Source: Sporocytophaga myxococcoides DSM 11118 (GTDB taxonomy: Bacteria; Bacteroidota; Bacteroidia; Cytophagales; Cytophagaceae). Taken from it: 61,828 nt of DNA. How positions within the stretch are numbered: the first letter of the stretch is position 1; each line of letters begins with the position of its first letter. Below the pieces are notes generated by a model, which was given only the letters and a program-made list of their open reading frames with translations, made no database searches and was not told where the DNA came from. Where the stretch lies: positions 1 through 61,828 of the forward strand of contig NZ_AUFX01000019.1 in NCBI RefSeq assembly GCF_000426725.1, in the 5' to 3' direction. Positions 52,597 to 61,253 of this stretch are shown here, piece after piece. A program made the position numbers and the translations under genes.

Positions 52597-53805
52597 ATGA
52601 AAAAGTTACAGTTTTCCAGTACTATGTTTTTTCTGCTCGGGCTATTCATATGTTTGAGCTTCAGTTCATGTAAAAAGAAGGATGATCCTTCACCAAGTGG
52701 AAGTAGTGAAACTGCCTATTTGTACACAGGAAGATATACTACACCCGACGGAAGAAAATTTTTAATGGGAGCCTTCCCTGCTGTCCCAACTTCCAATCCT
52801 GATATGTCCAAACTTACTGAACTTACAGGTACAAGTGTAGCGACATTTACCTATAATGGCTTTGTATATAGCTGGGATGGTGAAGCTTCTACAATGACAA
52901 AATGGAAGGTGGAAGATAATTTGCAATTAACCAAATTAGATATCCTGAGCTTTGTAAACACAGGGATATCCGGAAATAATTTCGGAGCAGCATTTTTCTC
53001 AGAGACTGAAGCATATCTACCTGGCTTAAGACAAAATATAATGGTAAAATGGAATCCTGCTGATATGACCATTACTGAATCAATCAATGTACAATCTCCC
53101 AATACAACCTATGAAGCATGGAACTGGAGAACCTATATTTCAGGTGATAATCTGGTAATTCCTCTGGAGCTAAATGATTTTGATAAACTTACCGTAGAAT
53201 CTAAAGTGATTGTGGCAATATTTAATACAAAAAATAAAACAATCACTTATGCGGAAGATAATAGAGTCCCTGGGAATAGCATGATGTTTCCTGATGAGAA
53301 CGGAAATCTCTATTCATATCCATCGGCTACTACACCTTTTATGGAACATTATGGTCCTGACAACAACTATCCTGCACAAGGTGGTATGATCAGAATCAAT
53401 AAAGGAGAAAGTAGTTTTGATCCAAACTTCTATGTAAATGTTATGGAAGTAACTGGTGGTGCTGCAATAATGGGAATGTTTTATGCAGGCAATAATAACT
53501 GGCTTGTAAAGCAATATAAGAGTGAGTCTGATTTTCCTGCAACTGAGGATTTATGGGATTTCTGGAATAAAGAATTAGAATTCAAATTAATGAATCATGA
53601 TGCTAAAACTTCTGTGGCATTTCCCGGCAAAAGCAATGGTTATTCAGGGAACAATAGCTGGTTTATTGTAGATGGTAAATATTATCATCAAAACCCAAAT
53701 AAGGTTACTGGCAATACAGAAATTGGTACTATCAGTGCAAATGGATGGGAGAAAATTTATGAAATTCAAGGTGGCGATTTGAGTGACCTTGCGAGAATCA
53801 GATAA
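52597..53805 (+). CDS. DUF4374 domain lipoprotein
   Basis: This is a 402-residue lipoprotein. The signal ends with lipobox FSSC (Cys25), followed by K-K-K-D-D-P-S-P-S. The mature protein has the beta-propeller-like pattern of DUF4374: A-Y-L-Y-T-G-R-Y-T, F-L-M-G-A-F-P, M-T-K-W-K-V, I-M-V-K-W-N-P and F-N-T-K-N-K-T. In other Bacteroidota this family is found beside TonB receptors and PepSY proteins in iron-acquisition loci, where it is thought to bind the ligand at the surface. The start lies 77 bases after the receptor stop; its stop overlaps the next start by one base. Confidence 0.88.
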   Translation: MKKLQFSSTMFFLLGLFICLSFSSCKKKDDPSPSGSSETAYLYTGRYTTPDGRKFLMGAFPAVPTSNPDMSKLTELTGTSVATFTYNGFVYSWDGEASTMTKWKVEDNLQLTKLDILSFVNTGISGNNFGAAFFSETEAYLPGLRQNIMVKWNPADMTITESINVQSPNTTYEAWNWRTYISGDNLVIPLELNDFDKLTVESKVIVAIFNTKNKTITYAEDNRVPGNSMMFPDENGNLYSYPSATTPFMEHYGPDNNYPAQGGMIRINKGESSFDPNFYVNVMEVTGGAAIMGMFYAGNNNWLVKQYKSESDFPATEDLWDFWNKELEFKLMNHDAKTSVAFPGKSNGYSGNNSWFIVDGKYYHQNPNKVTGNTEIGTISANGWEKIYEIQGGDLSDLARIR

Positions 53806-54968
53806 TGTCAATTAAGAAAAACATAAAAATTATACATCGCTGGCTCGGATTTATATCCGGGCTGGTGGTGTTTATTGTGGCGCTTACAGGTGCGATATAT
53901 GCTTTTGAAGAGGAAATCTCAGATTTGATATATCCATATCAGACTATTCCGATTCAAAAAGCTCCGGAAATATCTATTGAAACTATTAAAGAAGCTTGTT
54001 CTCCTTACTTAGATCATATTAATGCAATTTATTTTGAAGGAAAGGGCAGGCCTATAGCCGTAAGAGAAATAGGAAAAAATTCCAACGGTCAGCGCTATAA
54101 CAAATATTTATATCTCAATCCATATACTGCAGAGGTAGTTCATAAAAAATTTGATAACTCTAAATCCTTTTTTGATATAGTTATTGGTTTGCACATAAAT
54201 TTATTATTGGGAGATGTAGGTTCTTACATAGTAAAATATGGGACACTTATCTTTTTAATAATACTTTTATCCGGAATTTACCTGTGGTGGCCTAAAAATA
54301 AAAAGGGAGTAAAGCAGCGATTTACTTTGGATTGGAAAAATTCTACCAAGTGGAAACGCAAGAACTTTGACCTGCATACAGTTCTTGGTTTTTATGCTTC
54401 TGTATTTGTATTGTTTGCTGCCATAACCGGATTAGCCTGGACTTTTGACTGGATGGACAAGGCAATATATGCTACAGCTACATTTGGAAAACCTTATAAA
54501 ACCTGGGAAGAAACACTTTCAGTATCGGATACTTTACTACACCCCATCTCATCTATTGAAGATCTTGTAATGGATAAAGCTATTAAGGATTTAAATGGAG
54601 CTTATATAAGTAAACGATTTTACATTCCATCATCTACAACAGAAGCTTTCAGAATTTACTTCACTCCCGAAAAAGGAACCAATTATAAAGATATCTTATA
54701 TTATTATGACCAGCGCACAGGTCGTTTATTGAAAAAAGAAACTCCGGAAGATAAAAACAATGGAGAATATTTAAGAGACATGTATTATGATATCCATGTG
54801 GGGCAATTGCTTGGATTTCCTGGAAGGGTAGCCATGTTTTTCGCATGCCTGATTACAGCCAGCCTTCCTGTTACCGGATTTATAATTTGGTGGGGACGGC
54901 GAAATAAGAAAAATAGAACCTCCAATAAATCATCTTCAAAATCCAGGCCTTCATTACAACACAATTAA
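53805..54968 (+). CDS. PepSY-associated membrane protein (PiuB-like)
   Basis: This is a 387-residue protein starting in the last base of the preceding stop codon. It has four membrane helices, at about residues 14-33 (H-R-W-L-G-F-I-S-G-L), 138-160, 192-212 and 342-362, and two periplasmic PepSY-type domains between helices. Y-D-I-H-V-G near residue 328 and the histidines in the helices (H-R-W-L-G, D-L-H-T-V-L-G) are typical of the family. These proteins are ferric-chelate reductases or iron transport helpers in the inner membrane. Operon position supports iron release from the chelate imported by the TonB receptor. Confidence 0.88.
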   Translation: MSIKKNIKIIHRWLGFISGLVVFIVALTGAIYAFEEEISDLIYPYQTIPIQKAPEISIETIKEACSPYLDHINAIYFEGKGRPIAVREIGKNSNGQRYNKYLYLNPYTAEVVHKKFDNSKSFFDIVIGLHINLLLGDVGSYIVKYGTLIFLIILLSGIYLWWPKNKKGVKQRFTLDWKNSTKWKRKNFDLHTVLGFYASVFVLFAAITGLAWTFDWMDKAIYATATFGKPYKTWEETLSVSDTLLHPISSIEDLVMDKAIKDLNGAYISKRFYIPSSTTEAFRIYFTPEKGTNYKDILYYYDQRTGRLLKKETPEDKNNGEYLRDMYYDIHVGQLLGFPGRVAMFFACLITASLPVTGFIIWWGRRNKKNRTSNKSSSKSRPSLQHN

Positions 54969-54981
54969 GATAAAGAGGAAC

Positions 54982-55104
54982 AGCTATCCAGCGAATGCCT
55001 GCTCAGAAGGCTGCGCGCTTTTATAAAGCGTGCAATTTATGTTAGAGGGATTTATTATTACAATTAAGAATCATGTTGATAGTGCGTATTCTCATTTGTA
55101 ATGA
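54982..55104. repeat. Interspersed repeat, GCAATTTATGTTAGAGGGAT family copy 2
   Basis: GCTCAGAAGGCTGCGCGCTT, GCGTGCAATTTATGTTAGAG, GATTTATTATTACAATTAAG and GTGCGTATTC-CATTTGTAATG match 47649-47770. A CTGTTGCTCCTC-family repeat follows at 55210-55258. Confidence 0.65.
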
Positions 55105-55357
55105 AAGAAGATGAGAGAGGATTTTAATCTCATGGCATATTGCAAATGCCCTCAACACCAAAGCCGCAATAGATTGCAAAGCTATTGCATATCTCAAAAA
55201 AGAGAAACTACCTATATCTCCTGCTGTTGCTCATACTGTTGCTCCTCTCCTCCAAGTCCAATGCAAATACCTTCCGGGGAGTCAATTGGAAAATTCAATT
55301 TTAGGTATAAATTAGCAGAGGAACTTAGATATTATTTTTTCATTAATCAGTAAGCAT

Positions 55358-55828
55358 ATGACTTCAGCAATAAAATTCATTAAAGGAAACCTGGCGGCTA
55401 CTTTAATAGGGCTTTTATTCCTGCTGGTATCCTGTAAAAAAGAGAAGCAAGATATCCCGGCATGGGATATAGTAACTGGAGATTATAAAGGACTTTTATA
55501 TATTTCAAAGCCCAAAGATTCTTTAGGTGTGGCGCAACCATATTATGATCAAACTGTCCAAATTCATAAGGTGGGAACTGATGAATATAGATTTACCCCC
55601 TCAAATTCAAGTATACCTTCTTTTAACTTTAAGTATGACAGCAAAACCTCAATGAGCTCAGGAGTTATTTATAATGAATATTATTATAATATATACACGC
55701 AAACCAATAATGGAGTAACGGTAACTTCAAATAGTCTGGTATATGATAAAACAAACCCTAAGATAGGCTTTTCTATTTTTAACGGGACTGGTGATACTCT
55801 CTGGTTGTATACTGGTAATAAACAATAG
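55358..55828 (+). CDS. Predicted lipoprotein of unknown function
   Basis: This is a 156-residue protein. A long signal ends with lipobox L-L-V-S-C (Cys27), followed by K-K-E-K. The mature part has strand-rich segments (Y-K-G-L-L-Y-I-S-K-P-K-D-S, Y-Y-N-I-Y-T-Q-T-N-N) and a glycine-rich end (F-N-G-T-G-D-T-L-W-L-Y-T-G-N). No family is recognised; an outer-membrane-attached small beta-sandwich or barrel is possible. It is on the same strand as the iron uptake operon but separated by 389 bases of repeat, so co-transcription is uncertain. Confidence 0.65.
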   Translation: MTSAIKFIKGNLAATLIGLLFLLVSCKKEKQDIPAWDIVTGDYKGLLYISKPKDSLGVAQPYYDQTVQIHKVGTDEYRFTPSNSSIPSFNFKYDSKTSMSSGVIYNEYYYNIYTQTNNGVTVTSNSLVYDKTNPKIGFSIFNGTGDTLWLYTGNKQ

Positions 55829-55862
55829 CCGCAATCGTTATTTCAAATTTTTAGAAGAGATT

Positions 55863-56012
55863 CTCCTATACCTCTTGATGTTGCTTATACTCTTGCTCCT
55901 GTCCCCTATAGTCATCGTTTGATTTGCCTTATACTTGGCTTATTAGAATAAGATTAAGGAGGATTCTCGAGAATAGCAATTGCATTGTTACTACATCTAT
56001 TCTCTCGAATGC
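55863..56012. repeat. Composite interspersed repeat
   Basis: The first part (TTGATGTTGCTTATACTCTTG, TGCTCCTGTCC) belongs to the TGTTGCTCCTC family. The second part, from about 55905 (TATAGTCATCGTTTGATTTG … GATTCTCGAGAATAGCAATT), belongs to the AGTCCTCG family. The two families are adjacent here, as also at 57550-57720 in reversed order. Confidence 0.55.
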
Positions 56013-56025
56013 CTGCTCAGTTTAA

Positions 56026-57405
56026 TCAGTATTTTACAAAACGTTTGTTCAACTTCACATTGTTGGAAAGGATCCGAAGAAAGTAAAGACCAGGTTTAAA
56101 ATTGCTGATATCCAAATTATAATTATTCTCTCCTGATATTAGGTTTTCCTGGTACACTACTTCTCCATTAACATCGATTATATCAAAGTTGGTTACTCCA
56201 TATAAATCGATTTCAAAGCTTAAGTCTATATAATCAGAGGCAGGATTTGGGTAAAGAACAATTCCGTTATTTTTATAAAACTCATTTTGCAATGCTGTTA
56301 ATCCCTGGAAAGTACAAGAAAAATTCTCAGCAAATGCATAAACTCCTTCACATATATTCCTGTCTTTATTGATCGACCAGGTCATAAGCCCTGCCAGATC
56401 TGGATATGAAGAAGTAAGTGTATAGGTGAAATCCGAAGGTTTTGATATTTTCCCTTGTATATACTTCACAGCTCTGCATACATCTTCAGGGCTATTATAA
56501 CCACTGCCTGTTCCCAGATTACAACTGTTTGATTTGGCTGGAAGGCCAATCGCTACCTTAGATGATGGAAAACCATTATAAACACCTTTGTTCTTCAACA
56601 AAGGAAAACCTTTAATAATACTTTCTGTCATGGAAGTGATATAATCCGGATCACTATCATCGTAATAGATTATTCCGTCAATTGCAAAAGTACCTCCACC
56701 TGCTCCACCTGCATTGTAATACTGGCAATGAAGCAAGTCTATATCGTCTTTTAATTGCTCGATAATAGGTAACATGGCACCTCCGTTAAGATTATTAATC
56801 TGATAAGAACTCAATGCTCCCATCAGGTAAACTGTCTCAGGCGCCATTGTCAATAACATCTTTTTACCAGTAGCATTTTGGTAATCAATCATCAGTGTCT
56901 TTATTGCCTCTATAAGGTTTGTCTGAGCAGGTGCAGGATCATCCATAGTCCACGAATTTCCAAAAGCCATTGAGCTTGATTCAAAATCTATATCGATACC
57001 ATCGAATTTATAATTATAACTTTGAAGAATATAGATCACAGAATTTATAAATTCCTGTTTCGCTTCCTCATTATCCAGCCTGATGGGATCATTGCCTCCC
57101 CCCAGGCTTAATATTACAACCTTTCCTTTTGAATGGAGTGCATCAATATCTGTCATAAATGAATTCTTTTCATAATCCCATGGCAGACTGAATGTGATCT
57201 TGGATAACGAAGAACCTTCAGTAGTGCCAAAGGCTAGCTGTATCACATTGTAAGCATCATGAACATCAGTTAGTTTAAGGCCTGTTGACCAGTTCTGCCA
57301 ATAGCCCACCAATGCAGGTTTAGGAATCTGAGAGAATGCCCTGAAGTTAAAACTAAATGAGAGCACGAAAAGAACTTTATAAAACAGCAGTTTTCTGTAA
57401 TTCAT
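56026..57405 (-). CDS. Glycoside hydrolase family 18 chitinase, T9SS cargo
   Basis: This enzyme is 459 residues from the ATG at 57405, chosen because the signal peptide MNYRKLLFYKVLFVLSFSF … AFSQ starts there; an in-frame ATG six codons upstream also exists. The GH18 motif DGIDIDFE is at residues 135-142 from this start, with glutamate 142 as catalytic acid. Substrate-cleft features include Y-W-Q-N-W at the start, S-L-G-G-G and M-A-P-E. G-G-T-F-A-I-D-G-I-I-Y-Y-D-D is in the later barrel. The C-terminal 80 residues (L-Y-P-N-P-A-S-D-Y … L-R-I-L-S) are a T9SS type A domain. It should degrade chitin outside the cell. Confidence 0.92.
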   Translation of the reverse strand: MNYRKLLFYKVLFVLSFSFNFRAFSQIPKPALVGYWQNWSTGLKLTDVHDAYNVIQLAFGTTEGSSLSKITFSLPWDYEKNSFMTDIDALHSKGKVVILSLGGGNDPIRLDNEEAKQEFINSVIYILQSYNYKFDGIDIDFESSSMAFGNSWTMDDPAPAQTNLIEAIKTLMIDYQNATGKKMLLTMAPETVYLMGALSSYQINNLNGGAMLPIIEQLKDDIDLLHCQYYNAGGAGGGTFAIDGIIYYDDSDPDYITSMTESIIKGFPLLKNKGVYNGFPSSKVAIGLPAKSNSCNLGTGSGYNSPEDVCRAVKYIQGKISKPSDFTYTLTSSYPDLAGLMTWSINKDRNICEGVYAFAENFSCTFQGLTALQNEFYKNNGIVLYPNPASDYIDLSFEIDLYGVTNFDIIDVNGEVVYQENLISGENNYNLDISNFKPGLYFLRILSNNVKLNKRFVKY

Positions 57406-57549
57406 ATCAATCCTTAATATCATCCATTACGGATATTCAATCTAATTAGATTTTCAACCATTTTAAAGAAAAATTAAATTAATAGAGGAAATTAAATCAT
57501 TGTGAATGAGTTACAAGATCCCAATAATTATTCAGGCTGAAGAAATACA

Positions 57550-57720
57550 GTGTCCTATAGTCCTCGTTTGATTTACCTCACGCTTGGCTATTTAAAATAT
57601 GATTAACAAGGATTCAAGAGAATAGCGATTGCAATGCTACTTTAAATCTTAAAAAATAGAACCTACCTCTACCTATATGTCTTGCTGTTGCTCAAACTTT
57701 GCTACTCTTCCTTCCCAGCC
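57550..57720. repeat. Composite repeat, AGTCCTCG and TGTTGCTCCTC families
   Basis: TATAGTCCTCGTTTGATTTA and AGAGAATAGCGATTGCAATG lie first; TATATGTCTTGCTGTTGCTC and AACTTTGCTACTCTTCC follow. Both parts have relatives elsewhere in the window. The gap 57406-57944 contains no gene. Confidence 0.55.
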
Positions 57721-57755
57721 GGAAGATTATTCTGTTGTCAACTCCATAGTTTCAT

Positions 57756-57848
57756 TTGGAAGGTCCTAAAAGACATTCTTTTATTACAGATTACGGAGAA
57801 TATTTTAGGTAAGCAGTGATTGAAAATTCCGTCCAGTGCAGACATGGA
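57756..57848. repeat. Interspersed repeat, CAGATTACAGAG family copy 3
   Basis: TTTGGAAGGTCCTAAAAGAC, CAGATTACGGAGAATATTTT and AGCAGTGATTGAAAATTCCG match 28711-28810 and 47806-47903. Confidence 0.55.
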
Positions 57849-57944
57849 TGGAGAGAAGCTTTTTTTAAGGCGTACCAGCTATCCATCTTAATACATTCTT
57901 GCATTACACTATAGCCTTATCTCAACTCAGATACAACCATAGCT

Positions 57945-59552
57945 TTAAACGATCGCATCAGGATCTTTATCCAACCCGATTCTTTCAAGAAACTGATTAT
58001 TAAAAACGTTCATTGATTCCCCTAAAAGAGATTTTCTAATCTTCATCCATTTATTAATTCTCTCTTCTCCATACATTTTTCTCACCATCTGAGGTGTCAT
58101 ATTGTAATTAAGCTTTCCCCAGTGTAACGTAAAGGGCACGCCCAGTTCATCCAGTTTCTGACAGGTGTTGATAAAAAAGGCTCTGGTTATTCTAGAATCC
58201 ATGCCATCTAACTCCATGACACAGCTCTTTTCAAATCTTGTAAAACCTAATAATGCTTTTGTACCTTTTACAAATCTAAAACCTATGGCTCCGCTGAAAG
58301 GGTTTTCCTTATTGATTTTGATGACAGCTTCAAGTACTTTGGAAGTATGCTCTGAATCTATACAAAATGCAAAACTTGCAAGTTTTCCTCTGTATGCAGT
58401 ATTTCTGAATGTCTCCCCTACCGTACCCGTAAGCGGATCTGTAACAGCATATGCAAGCGGAAACAATTTATTGACAAGAGGAGGAATAATATGATCTGCT
58501 AACGGTCCTGCTGCATCAAGCACTTTTTGTATGAGTCCCAACGTATCGTCACCATAATAAAAGCCATTTTCATCTCTAGGGATTTTAGTATAATCTTCCC
58601 TGTATTGCAATTTATAAATCAGACGAAGGTATACTCCTTTTGTTTCATTATCTGGTTCAAAACTATGAGGATTTACTACAACGTCAAGATGATATATCTG
58701 AGGCTGATCCGGGCTCTGCGGATAGGGTAACAGTGAAGCAATACCTGAAAAATCTCTTTGATTGATAAGCTTTTTAACGGCATCAGCATAAGGTACATTT
58801 GGAAGCTTGTGTTGTTCAAGAAGAAATACAGGCTCCACTTCAAGCAATACACCATGTATAAATCCAAAGCTTCCGAAACTCACCACTGCTGCATTAAATG
58901 CATCATCGTCCCTTATAAGTTCTGCTCCAAGCCATTGAATAAAATTATCAGAAGCAACAGGGTTTGAACTTCTTTCCAGCCACACATGAGAGTCTGGCCC
59001 CGTAATAATATGAAGCCCGACTATAGTATCATGTACTGCCCCCAGTTTAAAAGCACCTCCGTGAGTACCTGTAGACGTGGCTCCTGCAATAGTTTGACCG
59101 TTACTGTTACCTGAAGCTCTGAGCGAACGTTTCGGGTTACTTTCTTTTTCCAGCTTTTCATTCAGATCAAGTATACTTACTCCACATTGGGTAAAAAAAA
59201 GATTCTCAGGTTTCTTTCCCTGCCCAAACCAAGCCTCATCAATAAATGATTTTCCCATATTAAATGTAAGCCTCAGAGACTTGGTATCTATTACTCCACC
59301 TTCTGATATGGCCACATCAGAGAATGACCATCCGCTCCCCATAGCTCTTAGCTGAATGTTATTCTCCAACGCATATTTGATAAGCCATTGAAAATTTGAT
59401 GTGGTAGCCCTGTATTTGGCTGTACCATCCGGAGCAGATTCAGGAAGACGTAATTTAAAACTTGTATGCTTTTTAAAAGTATGGGTAAAGTTCTGATGTA
59501 TATTTTCCCACTTTCCCAGCTCTAGAGGCTCAATTCCTTCAGGTAGATTCAT
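57945..59552 (-). CDS. FAD-linked oxidase
   Basis: This is a 535-residue oxidoreductase with an FAD_binding_4 (PCMH-type) domain at about residues 45-225. It shows A-M-G-S-G-W-S-F-S-D-V, then I-A-G-A-T-S-T-G-T-H-G-G, and G-S-F-G-F-I-H-G-V. The C-terminal half resembles the sugar-lactone oxidase type (L-T-G-T-V-G-E-T-F-R, H-W-G-K). It may oxidise an aldonolactone or an alcohol; no signal peptide is present. The Bor-like lipoprotein gene ends 27 bases upstream on the same strand, so they are likely co-transcribed. The substrate is uncertain. Confidence 0.85.
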   Translation of the reverse strand: MNLPEGIEPLELGKWENIHQNFTHTFKKHTSFKLRLPESAPDGTAKYRATTSNFQWLIKYALENNIQLRAMGSGWSFSDVAISEGGVIDTKSLRLTFNMGKSFIDEAWFGQGKKPENLFFTQCGVSILDLNEKLEKESNPKRSLRASGNSNGQTIAGATSTGTHGGAFKLGAVHDTIVGLHIITGPDSHVWLERSSNPVASDNFIQWLGAELIRDDDAFNAAVVSFGSFGFIHGVLLEVEPVFLLEQHKLPNVPYADAVKKLINQRDFSGIASLLPYPQSPDQPQIYHLDVVVNPHSFEPDNETKGVYLRLIYKLQYREDYTKIPRDENGFYYGDDTLGLIQKVLDAAGPLADHIIPPLVNKLFPLAYAVTDPLTGTVGETFRNTAYRGKLASFAFCIDSEHTSKVLEAVIKINKENPFSGAIGFRFVKGTKALLGFTRFEKSCVMELDGMDSRITRAFFINTCQKLDELGVPFTLHWGKLNYNMTPQMVRKMYGEERINKWMKIRKSLLGESMNVFNNQFLERIGLDKDPDAIV

Positions 59553-59579
59553 TTTGAATTAATGTTTTCGTTTAAAAAA

Positions 59580-59936
59580 TTATTCTCCCAATTGTTCGGT
59601 CGGTATGGATTTAGGATTACAGGTCCATTCGACCTTAAGTGGCACTGCTATCCCCAGTGTTGCTGCTGATATCAGTATATAGCCAATATTCGTCTTTACA
59701 GTCACGCTGGTCATTGCCCCGGATTCACATTTGGGATTAATATCTTTAGACTGCACGAGCCCCCAGGCATAAGTCCAGGCCGTTTTCCTGTTAGCAGGAT
59801 TGTTAACCATAGTATCACTGTCATACTTTGATACAATCCTTGTAGTCATACAACTTTGTAAAGTCAAAGAGATGGTCACCAATGTGACCAGGAACAAAGA
59901 TCTATTGGTGCGATAAGAAAATAAATAAATGCTCAT
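59580..59936 (-). CDS. Bor-like lipoprotein
   Basis: This is a 118-residue protein with a signal and lipobox L-T-L-Q-S-C (Cys29). The mature region T-Y-A-W-G-L-V-Q-S-K-D-I-N-P-K-C, N-I-G-Y-I-L-I-S-A-A-T-L-G-I and V-E-W-T-C fit the small Bor/BorR-like lipoprotein pattern seen in phage lambda and many Bacteroidota. Its role is not established. Two conserved cysteines (C-E-S-G and W-T-C) may form a disulfide. It lies upstream of the FAD-linked oxidase in the same orientation. Confidence 0.72.
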   Translation of the reverse strand: MSIYLFSYRTNRSLFLVTLVTISLTLQSCMTTRIVSKYDSDTMVNNPANRKTAWTYAWGLVQSKDINPKCESGAMTSVTVKTNIGYILISAATLGIAVPLKVEWTCNPKSIPTEQLGE

Positions 59937-60052
59937 GGGTGGATATTTTATTCTGATAAAAACTCAGGCCTAATATAAAGGACAGAATAATGAAAATCAA
60001 AAAGTTAATCTAGCAATAGATAAGCAATGTATATAAGTCCGAAACTATACTG

Positions 60053-60140
60053 CCATTCTAAGCCTGCGAAGTATCTGATAGTTACAAAATGATTTGCAAT
60101 TTCAATCATCAGTCTGCCAGATAGGTTAATTTCATCCTTT
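60053..60140. repeat. Partial GAGCCTGCGAA family repeat
   Basis: CATTCTAAGCCTGCGAAGTA, GTTACAAAATGATTTGCAA and AGTCTGCCAGATAGGTT are related to 22233-22357. The right inverted repeat is missing or changed. Nothing else is seen in 59937-60321. Confidence 0.5.
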
Positions 60141-60321
60141 TTGAAAGTTCAGATGCTTCACAACTTCAGCAGGAACTGTGTATAGATTTTCTTTGGTGAT
60201 GGCTATGAAGGTGGCAGGTCTTGGAAAGCACTAATGAGAGATTTTAATTCATTTTTAGCATAATTTTATCTCGTAACCAATAGAACTTCTTATATTTGAT
60301 TAAAAAGAATCAGAAAAGATC

Positions 60322-60567
60322 ATGAAGAATACCTCATCTCTTATGAAGAGAAAATTGCTCAACCTACTAATTGCAGTACTTTTTGGATACTCATTATACT
60401 TTTTATATTTATTGGTAAAATTGCTTATTACTTTATATGAAAATAGAGATCAGGTGCAATTCAATATGAGTATTACTAAACAGCTTGTTATTGAATTCGT
60501 AATGATTGTATTAACTGCTTCTTTCGGTTATATAATTTTCAGGATAAGAAAAAATATAACGAAATAA
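60322..60567 (+). CDS. Small membrane protein, unknown function
   Basis: This is an 81-residue protein with two membrane helices, at about residues 13-33 (LIAVLFGYSLYFLYLLVKLL) and 50-72, and positively charged ends (M-K-N-T-S-S-L-M-K-R-K, R-I-R-K-N-I-T-K). The positive-inside pattern puts both ends in the cytoplasm. There is no recognised family. It is a single small gene in a repeat-rich area; the ATG and hydrophobic pattern support its reality. Confidence 0.6.
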   Translation: MKNTSSLMKRKLLNLLIAVLFGYSLYFLYLLVKLLITLYENRDQVQFNMSITKQLVIEFVMIVLTASFGYIIFRIRKNITK

Positions 60568-60585
60568 GAACTGTACCTACTGCTT

Positions 60586-60690
60586 CGTGATTTGTCTCTC
60601 GACTGGCCACAATTTCCCTTGGGCTAAAACCTTTCCGATAGTCCTTGTTTGCTATAACTTACACTCGGCTAAAACCATTAAATGAAGCAT
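60586..60690. repeat. Half hairpin-ended element plus AGTCCTCG repeat
   Basis: GTGATTTGTCTCTCGACTGG, then CCACAATTTCCCTTGG and AAAACCTTTCCGATAGTCCT, is the left end of the hairpin-ended family running into the AGTCCTCG family. Confidence 0.5.
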
Positions 60691-60766
60691 AATGCGCAAT
60701 CAACCTGCATTATAAACGCTTTTTTTCACAAGATCTGATTTATCCGTATATTAGAAATACTTTATT

Positions 60767-61216
60767 ATGGATAAAATTAAAAATCTTAAGAATTTTGCTG
60801 CTTTCTTACTTGATAAAGATCTTTTAAAAGAAGCCGTACTTATGAATATTGAATCAGCAAGAGAGCATCATAGTAGTATTATTGAAAAATTAGGACCTAA
60901 TACAGAAGAAGAAATTATTCAAATTTTCACCAAAAGTTTTGAAATTTTTTTAAAAGATCTTTCAAATAATAAAGGCTTTGACAATATCCTTGACTCATTT
61001 GAAAACTGGGAAAAAAATAATCACAATCTTACTTCTTCCAATATTCAGGCAACTGATATTATGATGGCTTTTGAAATCAGGAAAGATGTGTTAACGAGAT
61101 TAATACCCATTTATACAAGTGCTATGGATCAAAACTTACAGCTTAGGGATGAAATTGATACTTTATTTTTTCTTGCCAGGAAGACGGGTATGACCTATAT
61201 TAAAAAAAGAAATTAG
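60767..61216 (+). CDS. Stand-alone sensor-type helical domain (RsbRD-like)
   Basis: This 149-residue protein is related along its whole length to residues 1-165 of the split PAS kinase at 10838-12142. Shared marks are F-L-K-D-x-x-x-N-K-G, a central W-E/N-x-x-N-N, R-K-D-V/K-S-L with Y-T/V-x-A-M/V-D, and D-E-I-D-T-L-F-F versus N-E-M-D-H-F-F. In that kinase it is the N-terminal input module; here it ends M-T-Y-I-K-K-R-N with no output domain. It may be a competitor or partner of the kinase, or a truncated kinase gene. A transposon-like element begins 37 bases after the stop. Confidence 0.7.
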   Translation: MDKIKNLKNFAAFLLDKDLLKEAVLMNIESAREHHSSIIEKLGPNTEEEIIQIFTKSFEIFLKDLSNNKGFDNILDSFENWEKNNHNLTSSNIQATDIMMAFEIRKDVLTRLIPIYTSAMDQNLQLRDEIDTLFFLARKTGMTYIKKRN

Positions 61217-61253
61217 CCATTTGTATTTCTGGTTTCGGTAATATTGAATGTAT

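Noticed and set aside
55111-55353. Plus-strand 80-codon ORF with many cysteines
   Set aside because: The cysteine run comes from the CTGTTGCTCCTC repeat read in one frame; no real protein pattern.
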